64,000 nucleotides of DNA, taken from Manduca sexta (taxonomy: Eukaryota; Arthropoda; Insecta; Lepidoptera; Sphingidae). Every line of letters starts with the position of its first letter. Positions within the stretch are counted from its first letter, which is position 1. Shown here piece after piece: positions 1 through 13,553 of this stretch. The translations under genes and the position numbers were made by a program. The DNA is taken from the NCBI RefSeq assembly GCF_014839805.1, contig NC_051141.1, positions 10,672,777 through 10,736,776 on the forward strand, given 5' to 3'. The notes under the pieces are model-generated. The model was not told the DNA's origin. It searched no databases and saw only the letters and a program-made list of their open reading frames with translations.

Positions 1-383
1 TATAATTACCTGCATCATTACCATTAGTTACGAGCATAACTACGCTGTTCTCTTTTATTATGTCTCCTTTCCCTTGCACTTATTTGGCCTCCATCTATTT
101 TACGGTTGCAATAGTCATGACGGGAACCTATGCTTCTTAGAAATCTTCTGAAGAGTCCTCCTCATTACTCCGATTTCGTTTACTCTTCCTTCGCTATCTT
201 ATCCAGTCTTTTTTGGAACACAGTCCCATTCGAAGTTAGATCCTTCTCCCGATGGCCGGTTTTTAAAATGATAGTTCGGCAGCCGTTACCTTAAGGAGCA
301 TCATCTTCATGCTAACATTTAGTGTATCCATTTATGTGTCTTGTTTAAGTATATATTTGTATTCACGAATCAGCATTCACATA
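1..383. other. unassigned sequence at window edge
   Basis: No gene is visible. The stretch has slightly higher GC than its surroundings and no long open frame. It could be the decayed end of a repeat that continues outside the window. Confidence 0.3.
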
Positions 384-682
384 ATACCAGCCCTATATTA
401 TATACTGTCTACTGCTAAAAGCACAGACCTCTTCTATTATTAAGAGGGTTTAAGGCCATAGTCCACCGCGCTGGCCTGGTGTGGACTGACAGATTTCACA
501 TAACTTCGAAATTCCTATGGTGAAATCTTAAGGTATCCTCACAATATTTTTGTTCACCGGTAAAGCGAAATATATAAATTGATAATACACACGCAACCGC
601 GAAATTTTTGAGGTGTGTGCCTTGGGTTTGAACTTGTGGACATTGTCTCGGTCGACCGTTCCATTCCTCAGTAGGCTGTCGT
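384..682 (-). mobile_element. tRNA-derived SINE, diverged copy
   Basis: Read on the minus strand, the head at 621-682 carries a B-box-like GGTTTGAACT complement and an A-box-like region. The body has the characteristic segments also present at 32133-32448 and 49006-49331: the TCACCGGTAAAGC-type block, the TTTCACATAAC block and the CCCTATATTATATACTG tail. It is the most diverged of the three copies, with several substitutions in the head, so it is probably the oldest and inactive. Confidence 0.7.
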
Positions 683-3190
683 GAATTTTTATTAATAATG
701 TATTTACTAGGTTTATGTAAATTATTTTATAATTAGATATCGTGAAGTTCACTTTCTTATTCTTATTAGAATTATTTTAATAAATATTTCTTCACCTCTA
801 TATCTATACACCACCCATAGGTAGTTAACCTTTGCGTTAAGAATATCTATGGGCATTAAGACCTGCCATACACCTTGTGTTGACAATGTGTAAATCACCT
901 ACGTTACCTATTTAAATAAATTAGTTCGCAATGCTTTAAAATCAATTAAATGGCAGTAACCATTTCATAAACATGAACAATATCATAATAACAACTCTAG
1001 CGCAAGTTTATAATGAGAAAAGTTTTGTATGAGTTAGAAAATTACTTAATCGAAGTTTTTAGGGTACGAAGTTCGTGCGGACGATGACCACGGGTCCAAT
1101 TCATCTCGTTTTATCACTTCTATGGCACTATAATTATTTGAATGATTTAGGCAAAGACAATATTATGACGAATTCATGCGTTATGGTATTTCAAAATTCA
1201 AATATTCTTAAATCTATACCTTCATAATATAATAAAACATAAGAACATGGCATTTTACACACATGTCATGTTCTTCTGTTTTATTATAAATCGAGAGAAA
1301 AGTAATAAAAGGGAAAGGTGCTGTCTAAAGTTTTTCTTATTCGTATAATATAACAAAAACCAGCAATTTCTAGAATTATTTGTTGTCTGTTTTTCTCTTG
1401 GTTTGTAAGCGCATATTTCCGAAAGTACTGAACAGACTTACATACAATTTTCACAGATGGACAGGATATACCTGAGCGTAGATTAAATGCTTTGGTTCTT
1501 TAAAATCCGATTAGGAAAAGTTATCGTCTTAAATATGTTTGCAATTTACAACTAAGTATGTAGACCTTTTCTGCGCTGATGGACTTTTATGCTTGAGGGC
1601 TATTTTATAAAAGTTTCCATAGTCTCCCCAATATACTTAAAAAACGTGTATTTTAGCAAAGCTATTCGCCGTCTCGTTTTAGAACCGTAGAATATTATCG
1701 TGACTTTGTCATTTGATATCAAAATAATTATCATATCGAATCTTTAGAACTCCTTATTAATATTCATAACAAAATATATTATCTATGTTATTTGGAATTG
1801 GGAGGGACTTTTCGTTTCGGTAATTTTGCCGTTGACTTTGAGCATCGTCAAAAAGTCACGTTGACATGATTTCACTCCAGGGGCATGATTCTCTACGACA
1901 ATGTCGAACTTGTAACACGGCGTGTTTCGTTAACTTCGTGTTATGACTGTGTAAGAGTATTCTGGATGCTAATTTGACATTTCATGAACACGATGAGGTG
2001 TGACACATCCGCCTTACGGGCATGTTACGAATTGTCAAAATAACGTGCGGCAATCCAGCGCGTCTATGCGCGTTTAGACAAATTAATTATTTAGATACAA
2101 CGACTGTATAATTTCTATTGACGATAGTATCCTCTTTACATCGTGAAAACTCAAATATAATATTCTACCTTATCAGAAACAAAACAAACATAAATCCTAA
2201 ATGATCGAATTAATATTCAAACCTATGTTTTTGTATCTTGATAGTCAAATTTGTGTTATGGGCTCAGCGGTGAAAAATAAGCTACTTTACTACTGGCAAC
2301 CCGACTTTTGACAACAATTGAGGTCAATCAAGTTTATTTTTCATTACTTCGATGTAATATTTCTATTAGTAAATAGATAGGCAAACAAATATAAAACACG
2401 AATGAAGGTATCTTTTTAAACAATGTTTTCTTAATTATGTACATTACAATTAATATTATGTAGTTTCTTTGTGGTGAAAGTTTTGTACCTATAAAGTTTG
2501 ATAACAATAAAGATTATTGAAGAAATTTTTACTAGTTATACATTATTGTTGTTATAAGTAATTGGTAGACGTCTTAATCAAGGGCTTAGCCAGCTTTAAA
2601 TTAAATATCAAAATCTTCAAAATGTGAATATCGATCCAGAGAAACAAAGCAAAAATTTCATGTAGGTAATCCCAATCATTTTAAACAATTACATACAAAA
2701 GTATGTAATCATGTTGAATCTAAAATTGTTTGTACAAACACTTCCTTTTTTATTTTAGGAGACCAAAGGCATCTTACATTGAATACTAATGTTAACAAAA
2801 CTGATAATATCAAATGTAATAATAAAATTATTTACTTTTACAGGATAGTGAATGTAATGCAAGATATTCCAAATAAATAATAGTAAAATATACTCAGTTT
2901 TAACAACACATTATCTTTGTTTTATTTTTTATTTGTTGTTCAGTCTTAGATAACATAAGTAAAATTTCTATACATGAGTTTGAATGTTTGTTAATTAATC
3001 AGTTTCACCTTAATAACTAAATGAATGTGTATGAAATATGGTACTCAGACAGTGAGCTGTGGATTGAATTGAGTACTTTTTATTCCAAAAAGATTAATGT
3101 CGGTTGAGCGGCTAATAGAAGTTACTAGGTAATAGAGCTATAAATTTTTAAAAATAATGTTTAATAGGCAATATACACTTATTTTAATGA
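683..3190. other. AT-rich intergenic DNA
   Basis: No credible exon or recognisable transposon was found. It contains a 61-nt near-perfect hairpin at 1228-1288 (listed separately). A CpG-richer patch at about 1840-2080 has no open frame and could be a decayed MITE or a regulatory patch. Confidence 0.4.
1228..1288. repeat. near-perfect inverted repeat (26-bp arms, 9-nt loop)
   Basis: The left arm 1228-1253 (TATAATAAAACATAAGAACA...) pairs with the right arm 1263-1288 at 24 of 26 positions around a 9-nt loop. Size and symmetry are those of a pre-miRNA or a very small fold-back element. No homologous copy was seen elsewhere in the window. Transcription is unknown. Confidence 0.6.
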
Positions 3191-3507
3191 TTGGTGGTAA
3201 GTCTGTTATATGTGAATGTCTGTCTTGATAGTTATAAGGTGTCTATGGCAATGTCTGTTTCTATAGCCAAGTTAAACTGTGTCCATGCACTGATGTGTAC
3301 CAGTTTAGAGGAAATTGTAACTAGCGTAATTACTTTATAAGACTTAAAATCTTTGTCTCATTCTGAAAACCTACTGTGGAACGTCACATAGTGCTTTGCA
3401 ATTCAAAGTTCCGGGATGGCATTGTAACTGTTTATGGGCGGTCGTATCGCTTATCATCAGATAAACGGCATCCTCGTCACATTATTTAACTAAATAAAAA
3501 AAAAATG
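3191..3507 (+). mobile_element. LINE-tail/SINE-like repeat (GGTGGTAGGTCTCT family), diverged copy
   Basis: Matches block by block the better preserved copy at 14729-15036: GGTGGTA start, AATGTCTGTTTCT block, GTACCAGTTT block, GCTTTGCAATTCAAAG block, TTTATGGGCGGTCGTA block and the CGGCATCCTCGTC end followed by an A-run. Strongly diverged and non-coding. I recognise the family as common in Lepidoptera but cannot assign its parent element. Confidence 0.6.
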
Positions 3508-6500
3508 AGTTAATGCCTTAACAATTTTGCACAAACTGCATTAGCACAACAGCATTTACTATTACTCATATAACAGCATTCGTGTAAAATCTTCAGTAGC
3601 ATTAAATATATCAATTCAATTCAATTTTTAAAATGTGGCTTTAGTAAACAAATCAAGTAAATAAGTCTATGACATTGACATTTGACAATCATTTTGAAGT
3701 AATATTTTTTCGTTTGAAGACAATCACAGTCTACAGAAATTTCTTTAAATTATTTTTATATTCCTTTCATGTTTCTTACATTTAAGTATATACAAAAATG
3801 GGATTAAATAAAGTTTGGCAGTGATTTATTCGAGTTACATCATTTAATATCACGAATACAAACAAAAAAGCCTTTTCAAAAACCGATACTTGCCGATTCG
3901 AGGGGATGAAAGATTTCTGAACGCATTAACACACCGTAATATAAAAATATTAAGCATAGACAACCTATCGTATGGCATACACAATACCTATTTTTCAATT
4001 ACGCATCGTGGCGCGTGTATGAAACGCGTTTGTGTTTAGAGCTTGTTTTGACAACACGCGTTTACGGTGTGTTATCGCGAGTGGCATAGGGAATCAACCT
4101 ACAGGGTAACTAATATTTTGTAATGTGTGTTATCAAACAAATTTAGAATAAATACATTTTGTGCACTTACACTTACACATTTAATAACTTTTTATTAAGT
4201 GCTCGTATAAATAAATTTCGAAATTGGCGAAACACTGAGGAGTGACTTTATCGCGGTGAAAATTTGGTCTGCCTTGATTTATGATACATGTAGAGGCTAT
4301 GGAGGTACATTTGGATATCTGCACATTTTACGATGTTATTTGGAACGATTAGTACAAACATTGTTGATCCATATTGGAAATTCGTATTCCATTCATTTAC
4401 CCGCTGACACCGACGGAAGAGCAATCGTTGTTAAATGACCCGTTAATGTGTGTACATTCATCAATATATCCGTATATGTATATTGATGTACGATCATGGA
4501 ATCGGATTATTCAGCAGTTTGACGTGACAAGTAATTCGCCATGTTATATGCGCGGCCTCAATTATTGAGAATGTATACGTCTACGTCTCTAAAATATTAT
4601 TTTATTAATACCAGGTAACGAAAATCTTTAATATTATGGTATGGTAATATTATGGTATATAGAAAATAAAACTCCGCGTATGTAAACGTTTGACAGAAAG
4701 AGATGAAAAGATTTTTAGCTAAATAAATAAAGTCAATTTACAGCAACACGGAAAAGTATTTAACATTATTTAAAATTGATTAAATGCTCCTTTGAAATCC
4801 TAAATTATTTGCCGGGATTCTCAGCAGGGTTTTTTATTCAGTCTTAAAATATACCGTTCATTATTTATTGATATTGCTCGAAACGACATTAGTGTGCAGG
4901 TAACATAAAGAAATAAAGAATTGCATGCTAATTCATTTATAAATTTATTAACGATGTTGCGATGATGAAAATCATCTTGATTAACTACAATTCATTTTTT
5001 CAAATCTAGCAACACCTGTTAATTTAAATAAATACAAAACCTTTTTTTTATCCTAACTCCATTTTTGTTACCCTGGCAGGGCTGGCTTATACAAACACAC
5101 CGGACTTTCAGGTGAGCGCTTTGGGCACTCGAAACCCTTGAAATAGAAAAATGTAAATGGCTTAAAGTATTGCTTATTCGTTAAATGGTGGTTTTAATAC
5201 GACTTCTTATTTATGGATAAAATCTATGATGTCTTCTAACTCTACTAAGATTTAACAAGATTTAAAAACAAAGTTTCTTTTTACAATACATGACTAGATA
5301 TGTACACTTGAAAACAAATACTTAAATGTAAACATATCGGTACATACATATACATTTTTATGAGTATTTAATTAGAATTTCGCTGGAAGTTCCCTTTAGA
5401 GCGCATGTCATCGCATACTGAAACATATTGAAGTCTATAATAAGATTGCCTCTGGCACCTAGATGGCCTTTTAAATACCCGATCCATATTCTGTCGGCGT
5501 TTCCGTGCGGTCGACTCTCTAGAGAAATTTATGGGAAAGTGTTTGTTTTTCTGCCTTTAAAAATTACAGTTCAATATTTATCTTAGAAAATGGTTCCGTA
5601 TTTTAAAAGAATTTGGAGCTCCATATAAAATTGTCGTTGAATTTATGAGTTTTTAGCACCTGCGGGGCCGGTTATAACACTATCCATAACATTGTCATAT
5701 TACTTTGTTATATTTACTTGAGCTACAAAATGAAGAGTTCTCTAGGATTAGCCTCTTTTATGTTCTTGTGGCATTCTAAACTTTATTGTGGCATTCTGTG
5801 GATTTCAATTATTTTATTTGAATGCTGGTTTTAGCAAAATGGTTTTTAGCTATTGCCGATAGAATCTTATATGTCGTTTAGAACTAAGTAGACATATCTA
5901 TGTGTAAATAAATAGTTATTTATTATTTATTTTACATTAATTTATAAGACCATGAAGTGTCGAAATAGAATTAATTAAAATGTTCTTTTGAAAAAGATTA
6001 TGCACATCATTACAAAAATGGCAAAGCAAGCTTTGTGAAAGTACGTACGTACGTACGTACCTATACGTACCTATGTACAATAGATTGAAACAAGAGGAAA
6101 ATAAATGAACATAAAAATCTTTTTGACATTTGCTTAAAATGTGATATCTTGGTTCCCGAACTTGTGACAGGTTGAAGATAGGTTTCATCGAATATAAATC
6201 GATTGTGTCACCAACAGGGATTTCATGTGACGAACTTGTAAAGTGATAGAATGAGCGCGTGCAATATCTTTCCGAGAATGCTCATTTTGCCACAAAACAG
6301 ACTTTTTAATAACTCTGATTATATTATAGTCTTGTGAGTTTACTACTCTTAATATAAATTTATTTAATTAAGAACTTAGTGTTCTTGGTTGTAAGATATG
6401 ATTATGAAGTTAATAAAAAATAAAATATAAAATAATATCTATGAAATATCCAGAAATAAATTTAAAGAAAATAATGGTTAAACCACGTGAGATGGTTAAT

Positions 6501-6713
6501 AGTAATATGAAAATGTTAATGGGGGTATACTGCTAAAATCAATTTTTCTTTCTTATTTTCTGAGAGTTAAATCTTTAAAGTTAATTTAAATTTAGATTTT
6601 GTTAATTAATAATTAGGTAAAGTTTGATTTACATTAATTTTTTGGAAGGGAATGCCCTTCCAAAAAAAATATGTACATCATTCCCTACTTCTAAATATAA
6701 TTTAACTCAAAGA
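3508..6713. other. AT-rich intergenic DNA
   Basis: No supported gene. It has a CpG-richer patch at about 3990-4100 with short inverted ACGCGT-containing motifs, and two overlapping open frames at 4256-4438 and 4374-4568 that lack homology or splice context. It also has a (GTAC)5 tract at 6041-6060. Upstream exons of the LRR gene could lie here but cannot be identified. Confidence 0.35.
6041..6060. repeat. (GTAC)5 microsatellite
   Basis: Five exact GTAC units, self-complementary on both strands, followed by two interrupted copies up to about 6076. Confidence 0.9.
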
Positions 6714-7226
6714 TGACTGACTGACTGACATAGTGATCTATCAACGCACAGCCCAAACCACTGGACGGATCGGGCTGAAATTTAGCATGCAGGTAGATGC
6801 TATGACGTAGGCATCCGCTAAGAAAGGATTTTGATTAATTAAGGGGATAAATATGGGATGAAAGTTTGTATGAAACTTTGTCAATTTTAAACCGATTGGG
6901 CTGAGACTTTGCATGCATAAAGCTACTATGACGTAGGCATCTAAGAAAGGATTTTGATAAATTCCATCCCTAAGGGGATAATATAGGGGATGAAAGTTTG
7001 TATAAATCTTCTTAGATTTTCGACTTATTGAACTGAAATTAAAGATTGGAGCTACTATGATGAAGACGTTCGCTTAAATAGGATTTTGATAAATTCAACC
7101 CCTATGGGCATAAAATTAGTTTGAACCTATCAGTACCGGGAAAATATGTAGCAAGACGTATATCATACAGTGGAATTTTATCCCGAAACACTCCTTCACG
7201 CGGGCGAAGCCACGAGCAAAAGCTAA
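6714..7226 (+). mobile_element. non-autonomous repeat with three internal modules and CGCGGGCGAAGCC end
   Basis: Starts with a TGAC tandem (6717-6730). Three related modules of about 120-150 bp follow, each containing a TACTATGACGTAGGCATC-type block, an AAGGATTTTGAT block and an AGGGGATGAAAGTTTGTAT block. It ends in CACGCGGGCGAAGCCACGAG followed by CAAAAGCTAATT. The same terminal motif ends the element at 31370-32131. It carries no coding capacity, and modules diverge progressively towards the 3' end. Confidence 0.7.
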
Positions 7227-7798
7227 TTACTTATATTTCCGATACGTTTCGGACATATACCCGTTCCAATATTGCTTATTCTTTTAAAAAATCATGTTAA
7301 ATGTGCGATATTTTTTGTAAAAGCGGGGTTTTGCAATGTAAAAAGTAATTTCATTTTAAATTTATCTTAAGTCTCTTTATTTAAATTCATTTTAAAATTT
7401 ATATAGGCAGAGAATTTCATTCAGAGTTCGGAGTTTCGCGTAATGAATGACGCTTACTCCCGTCAAAATGCCTTTTGTTATCTGCGTGTTATTTTTCAGG
7501 GGGTTTGGATTCCGCAGACAAAGCGAGGCGCATATTTCACAAGACTCTAATCTCGTTCCTAGTTCACAGAATTTGGGCTTTTTTGCTCCAAAACATGAAT
7601 GCTCCCAAATTTATTGTATTTTTAACAAATAAATACATGTGTTTGTATGGTTCTACTTAAATGTTTAATGTAAAACCAAAACATTTTGAACAAACTAGCA
7701 AATAAGTTATGACATATAATATTATGTTTTTTATGTAAGCAAAATATTATTACTTTTGGAAAAATAAAAATACAATGTTATTATTTTTATTGTTTCAG
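7227..7798 (+). other. 3' part of the intron upstream of the LRR exon
   Basis: AT-rich and non-coding. It ends with a pyrimidine-rich acceptor (TATTTTTATTGTTTCAG) whose AG is at 7797-7798. The intron's donor and the previous exon were not identified and may lie anywhere upstream, including outside the window. Confidence 0.55.
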
Positions 7799-9524
7799 AA
7801 ACCCAACGGGTTGGATTCTGACGTCAGTGCTGCTGGCAATATCATTATCTGAGAGTGTCCGCGGAGCAGAAATCACGTGTCCTGATGAATGCTCGTGTAA
7901 GAGCACGTTTGACCCGGCGGAGGGCAGCATGGTGCGTGTGACGTGCAGCCGTGGTGACATGCACATCGTGCCCGTGGACTACATCGATCGCAGCGCACAT
8001 GTTATTATCATATCTGCTCCTCCGGGTCACCCCAACTTCCTTACGATCGGGCCCATTTTCACGCAGCCCACGCCCTTCGCCAATCTCCTTGAGTTACACA
8101 TCGTAAACTCAAACGTCCCTTCAATCGGACAATATTCCTTTTGGGGCCTGCAAAACTTAAGGCTTATAAATCTTACACACAACAACCTGACAAGTATTGG
8201 TGCTGATAATTTCCGAGGCCTTTTAAATCTTACAGATTTATATCTCGACCATAACAACATAGAGCAAATGGCAAGTGAAACTTTCAGACATCTAACTTCA
8301 CTGAAAGCGCTGAATTTGGCAAACAATCGCATCTCTACGTTGGTGCCAAGGCTTTTCAGAATGTTAGCGAAATTATCTTTTTTGGATCTAAGTGAGAATC
8401 CTTTAGCTGATTTAAATCCGGAAGTGTTCAAGGATGTACAGCATTTAAGAGTGTTTAAGTGTAGACGATGTCTATTGAGAAGAATAAATACACAAATTTA
8501 TCATCTGGTGCCTCACCTCGAGGAATTGGATTTGGGAGAAAATCAATTCAAATATTTGACCTCCGACGAATTTATAAGCTTGAAAAAGTTAAAAAAACTA
8601 AAATTGGACGGCAATCAGTTATCGGTGGTTGTGGACAACATGTTCGGGCGAAATCAAGAACTCCGTGTATTAACGTTGGCACGTAATCGTCTCGCCCTGC
8701 TGGCGCCAGCAGCGCTCACCAATTTAACCGCCCTTGTACACTTGGACATTAGTCACAATAAAATCGACAGATTCCATTTGCAAACATTCGCACCTGTGGT
8801 CGATTCTTTAAAAACTATAAACTTTGGAGGTAATAACTTACCATTAAACGAAATTGCAATCGTACTACAAATTCTACCGGAGATTCACGGCGTGGGTTTG
8901 GCGAATTTATCTATACAAGAATTACCTCCAAATTTTTTCATTTACAATGAGCATCTCGTAGCTTTAGACATATCTTGGAATAAATTAACAACTTTCCCAT
9001 ACAAACTTCTATCGAAGACAAAGTTTTTGCAGCGGTTGGATATATCGCACAATAAGTTGCAAACATTGAACGAACAGGACTTGCAGAGGCTAGAAGCGAT
9101 AGCCGAGGTGAACTTGTATAAGAATCATTGGCACTGCGACCAGTGCGGGGCCGTCACTATGCTACTGTACATGGCGACCACCGTGCTCAACGGCACGATA
9201 CGGCAGTTAAAGTGTTATTCGCCCATGAGATTACACGGGACTAACTTCGGTGAATTGAGCTTCGATCGACTTGATCCGTGCCCGACCACGCACGAAGCTC
9301 AGATGAGCGTGATCGCAGGGCTGATGTTGTTGTGTGTGGCGGTGCTTGCAGCCGTGGCTGCGGCGCTGTTCTGCACGAGGCGCCGCGCTGCACACTACTA
9401 CACCAATGAGGAGAAGCGACGCGAGCGCGAACATGAGCACCCCGACGAGCTGCTGGGGCATACGGAGCTGGGCAGCGTGGCCACCATCCACGCGCCCTAC
9501 CAGCTCGTGTCCAAAGGGAGCTAA
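7799..9524 (+). CDS. LRR single-pass transmembrane protein, terminal coding exon (5' end missing)
   Basis: The frame stays open from the splice acceptor at 7798 to TAA at 9522-9524. The exon starts at codon position 3, and the first in-frame residues are NPTGWILTSVLLAISLSES. The hydrophobic run from GWILTS to VRGAE looks like most of a signal peptide, so the initiator ATG lies in an earlier exon; the GTG at 7827 is not the start. Counting from that GTG: four Cys near 18-40 form an LRRNT-like cap; leucine-rich repeats of LxxLxLxxNxL type run over about 86-432; an LRRCT cap follows (C437, C440, C463, C485); a membrane helix covers about 492-516; then RRR and a charged 49-residue tail ending QLVSKGS. 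There are five NxT/S sequons in the ectodomain. By family logic it is a cell-surface adhesion or receptor protein. I cannot name the orthologue. Exon ends are GC-rich, the middle AT-rich. Confidence 0.92.
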
Positions 9525-12019
9525 CAATGCGCCCAGCCGACGCCTGCGCCGCCGAAAACGGTGCGCGTTCTCCTCGACCCACCGACCCCCCTCGCGTCCA
9601 TTTCTACTGTTGTCAACGAATCGGTACCCATGCGTTATTACATTGCGGCTCCACCACCGCCTATGTTTAACTCTAATGATATTATGTGATACGAATATGA
9701 AGACGATCTGGTGTAAACTGGAAGACTAATAGTTTGCGCAGTGTCGTGTTTATATTATTAATGTACATATATTAAGGTAATGTTCATGGAATATAAAGAC
9801 TATTTTTCTATAATAATATTAGAGTTTTATATAAAAAAAAACGTTTAAGATTTTATCAGAAACGGGACTTATAGGTACTAAGTATATTATATGTAAGTTT
9901 AAGTCATGTGGTAAATAGCAGCTAACAAAACTTATAATATTAGATATAATAGGAGTATTTTAAGGATAAACATTTTTTCTTTAATTCTAGTATTAATGTT
10001 ATTTTAGATAAGGAGACACAACTTAATAATTTAAATATTATTTATTTTATAGTATATTAAATAACATGATAATCTTTTAAGATACAAACCATAAATACAT
10101 AGTTCATGACTTTTTTATAACTAAATAGATACATTTACTTATTGCTGATTTTAATTTATCCAATAACATGAAAAATTATGGAAAACATATTATAGTATGT
10201 ACATAGTAGATTATATCTGTTGTACAGTTGACAAAAAATATTCAGTTTTAAGGTGTCTACTAATATACAGTTAAAAGAGGTACACTTATTCCCCATATAG
10301 GAAAAGAAATAATACGCCGTTAATATTGTAATTGTAATGTATTTTGTATTAATTCTATGTAACCGAAAGAGTAAGATTAAAAAAATAATTTCGAATGAAA
10401 TCATCGTACTTAATTTTTTTATTTTGATTCTAATCTACATTTAAAGTCAATATCTTGAGCACATTGAGGTATCTTTATTTGATATATTTTATGTCTAACT
10501 AATTCCATGGGGAAAGTTTGATAACAGTTTAAAGTTTATCGTAACTTATGAATTGACGATATAATTAGCAAAAGAAGCATAATGTTACATCCTGTATACA
10601 TAGAGCCACTAGAATACAGTTTTTACTTAGGACGCGGTTCGCCTCGTTACAACTAGTATAATCCGAATACCTTTGTTACAACTAGAATTTCCTAGTTCTA
10701 ACTACAATTTACTGCTCCCAAATCTCAGTGTTGCATAAAATTAGTTTGAACTTTGAATAATAGAATCAGTTTGAGCTGGCAATCAGTTTGGGTGAAATGG
10801 TTTTTTACTAAACACCTAAACGTGAAGTTTTTAAAACATCTACACATATGGCGTGTTATTTTTGTGTAAACGCACTATTTGTTTATTGTAATGAATATGG
10901 TAGAAACTCACGGTACATCTTCTTTCTAACATGAATAGGCCCACTCGTCCGGGGACTGGGACACGACTGTCTTACAAAAAGCAACGTGAGGCGGTATATT
11001 CTGAGTAGCTAGGGGTATTGCTCGAAGGCCAAATGCCCTGCCACATTTCCTAATCTTTGCCTGTCAGTTTGGTAATGATGTATGTATCCATGATTTTTTC
11101 ATGGTGTTTATGGGGCGGTAGTGTTAAATAAAAATAGGATGAATAATCATGTTCAACAGAATTGGAATACGTATTAAATATATAAAAATATTATCGTATA
11201 AAATTAATTTTATTAATATTTTTGTTTGATTATAATTATTGTTAGTCATTCTGAAATGAATTAATTATGACTCTATTCATATTATAACATAATTATATAA
11301 TGACTAAAATTTTTATTTAAATAACATAACATCTTAATTCATAAAATTATTTTAAGCTTTAATAAATATAAAGTAATTAAATACAAACCGTGGAGTACTA
11401 AGGCGTAAGAGTGCTGTTAACTGTAATTGAACCGGACGACGTGGCTCATAATTTTGTACTCACATGAGAGGTTAGCCTCGAACGTAGTGCAGGCAGTTCG
11501 TGACTTCATCCTCCAATGCTCGATAGCCTTTAATAGTTTTGGGTTTCAAGGGGAATAAACGAAATCGAGAGATACACTGCCTTTTTGGATTCATAAAAAA
11601 GGTCTGTACTCCATAAGACATAGTATTTACTTAATACTATTCGAACCCACAACTTGAATTGAACAACCAGTGAAATCTTTACGCGACATTACTGAAATTA
11701 CAAACTAAAGCATTTTCACAAGTTATCGGTCGAGAGGAACTTAGTAATGAAAATATGTCGCTGGATATCGGACTAAAAAAACAGGTAAAGAACATAATAC
11801 ACGAGAATACTACGGGAAGAGTTTATACATCTACATAGACGAAACTACGGGCACAAGTAGTCTCGTAAAATCATTTAAAATGTAAATTGAACTCATAAAC
11901 TAATTTTGATCATTAATTTTCAAATGCTCTATTTGCTATACTCTATTTAAATATGCTCTACATCATATATTTTCATTTAAAAAAAAAAGGTTTCATTTTA
12001 ATAATCACCAAACATGTAA
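9525..12019. other. 3' UTR of the LRR gene and AT-rich intergenic DNA
   Basis: The first several hundred bases after the stop are probably 3' UTR. No canonical AATAAA is well placed, but an AATATAAAG variant occurs at about 9790. Beyond 10.4 kb no gene is visible. A less AT-rich patch at about 10930-11060 and another at about 11390-11600 have no long open frame and are unassigned. Confidence 0.35.
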
Positions 12020-12328
12020 CCAGGTGGTAGGTCTCTTTTATGCAAGAGGCCGAGTGGGTGGGTACCACCGCTATGTCTATTTCCGCCGCTAAGCAGTATT
12101 GTGCAAACAGTGTTGAGTACCGGTTAGAAGGACATTGTAGCCATGATCATTACAGGGCATTAAGAGACTCAACATCTAATGTCTCAGGGTGACGATTGCA
12201 GGATAGTGACACGCAGAGCTTTGTAATTAAAAGTTCCGGGTAGTGTTGCTAATATTTATAGGTAGTCGTAATGCCTACCATCAGGCGAATGACTTCACCC
12301 CTTTCGTCATTCAATTTATTTTTTAAAT
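12020..12328 (+). mobile_element. LINE-tail/SINE-like repeat (GGTGGTAGGTCTCT family)
   Basis: Begins CAGGTGGTAGGTCTCT and has GGGTACCACCGCTATGTCTA, the GAGTACCGGTTAGAAGGACA block, AACATCTAATGTCTCAGG, the GCTTTGTAATTAAAAGTTCC block and the CATCAGGCGAATGACTTC end. Same order and orientation as 14729-15036. No intact ORF. Confidence 0.75.
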
Positions 12329-13553
12329 CACCACATTTTTTACCCATGCTTTTATAAAAGATGTTCAACTGCATAATATTTTCGGTCTATTTCAGCGCAT
12401 AGAAAGTTCATTATTAATTCTACGGACAAAACCCTTCCAGTTGGGAAGATCATTATGTCTTTTATACATTTTTGTAAAGCTCAGAGTTATTGTTATATTT
12501 TCTAAATTATTCCTATTTTGAAAACAGTAAACAAAGTGTGTCAGTTTTAACGAATAGAGTTTTATAATCGTGCCTAGCTTTATGTTTGTTTAATATAAAA
12601 GTCAATAGATTGGAGTGTGCGAAGCCCAAATAAACTTGTTTGGACACTTGTTTGTTGTTAGTTCCTCTCGATAGAGTTTGTAAAGCATTTCACTGATATT
12701 CTTTCTATTAGAAAAATACCTAACTTCAGTAAAAGGAATTTTACGTTACCACATATCTCTATAAGCATTGTGTATAAAATTGTTCGTTCGAAATAAACAT
12801 TGACGGTTTTATTCCTTTCATTCGATTGTTGTTAAAGATTTAAAAAGTATTTTGGTAGGTAAGAGACCAAATCTATATTTTAACACGTTAAGAAAAAACT
12901 TTGTACCTCTTTTTAAGCAAATTGCACGCCTGAAGGTGTGACAGATTTCGCATAATTAAAGTTCACACGGTTAAGGTGGAAAAATAAAATTAAAATATAA
13001 TATGCGTTACAAATATTTTATATTCGACGGTCGAATTTCGACCACTGAACAGACACTAGAAATAATAAATTAAAAATTATTTTTTTGAGATTATCATAAT
13101 TATTTTTATATTAGCAGGTAGATTGGTTATTATGTGGTTGCGAAGGTACAAATACTAACGTCGGGGTATTAGTTCTGACATGCAACAGAGTAATTAGCAA
13201 TACCGGCTCGTAATTCATTAGATCCGGTTTTTTATTCGAATCATAGTTACTCCGTTGTCTTATTTATTCAATTATAATTCGCTGTTTTATTTCGGTAATT
13301 TTTGGTTTTGTTACGGCTATAAATGAATATAAGACATTTTAGATAAGATTATATCGTAAGGCATTTTAACCACAATAATTTATAAGTACTCATAGTAAAT
13401 ATCATATGACATAGCATACGTTAACAATTACCATACATTTATACTCGCAAGATCATTATAATGGAAGTAAAATCTAATAAAAAAGATACTATACAAACCG
13501 TGATAGCTATAGGTCGTAACACATAAAATATAGTCAAGTAATAGATATACATT
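12329..13553. other. AT-rich intergenic DNA
   Basis: No gene, RNA gene or clear transposon end was recognised here. Confidence 0.4.

Noticed and set aside
4256..4568. Two overlapping plus-strand ORFs of 60 and 64 codons
   Set aside because: No domain, no splice context, and no relation to the LRR gene could be shown.
8027..9582. ORFs on the minus strand and in other plus frames over the LRR exon
   Set aside because: They are antisense or out-of-frame shadows; only the LRR frame has recognisable domains.
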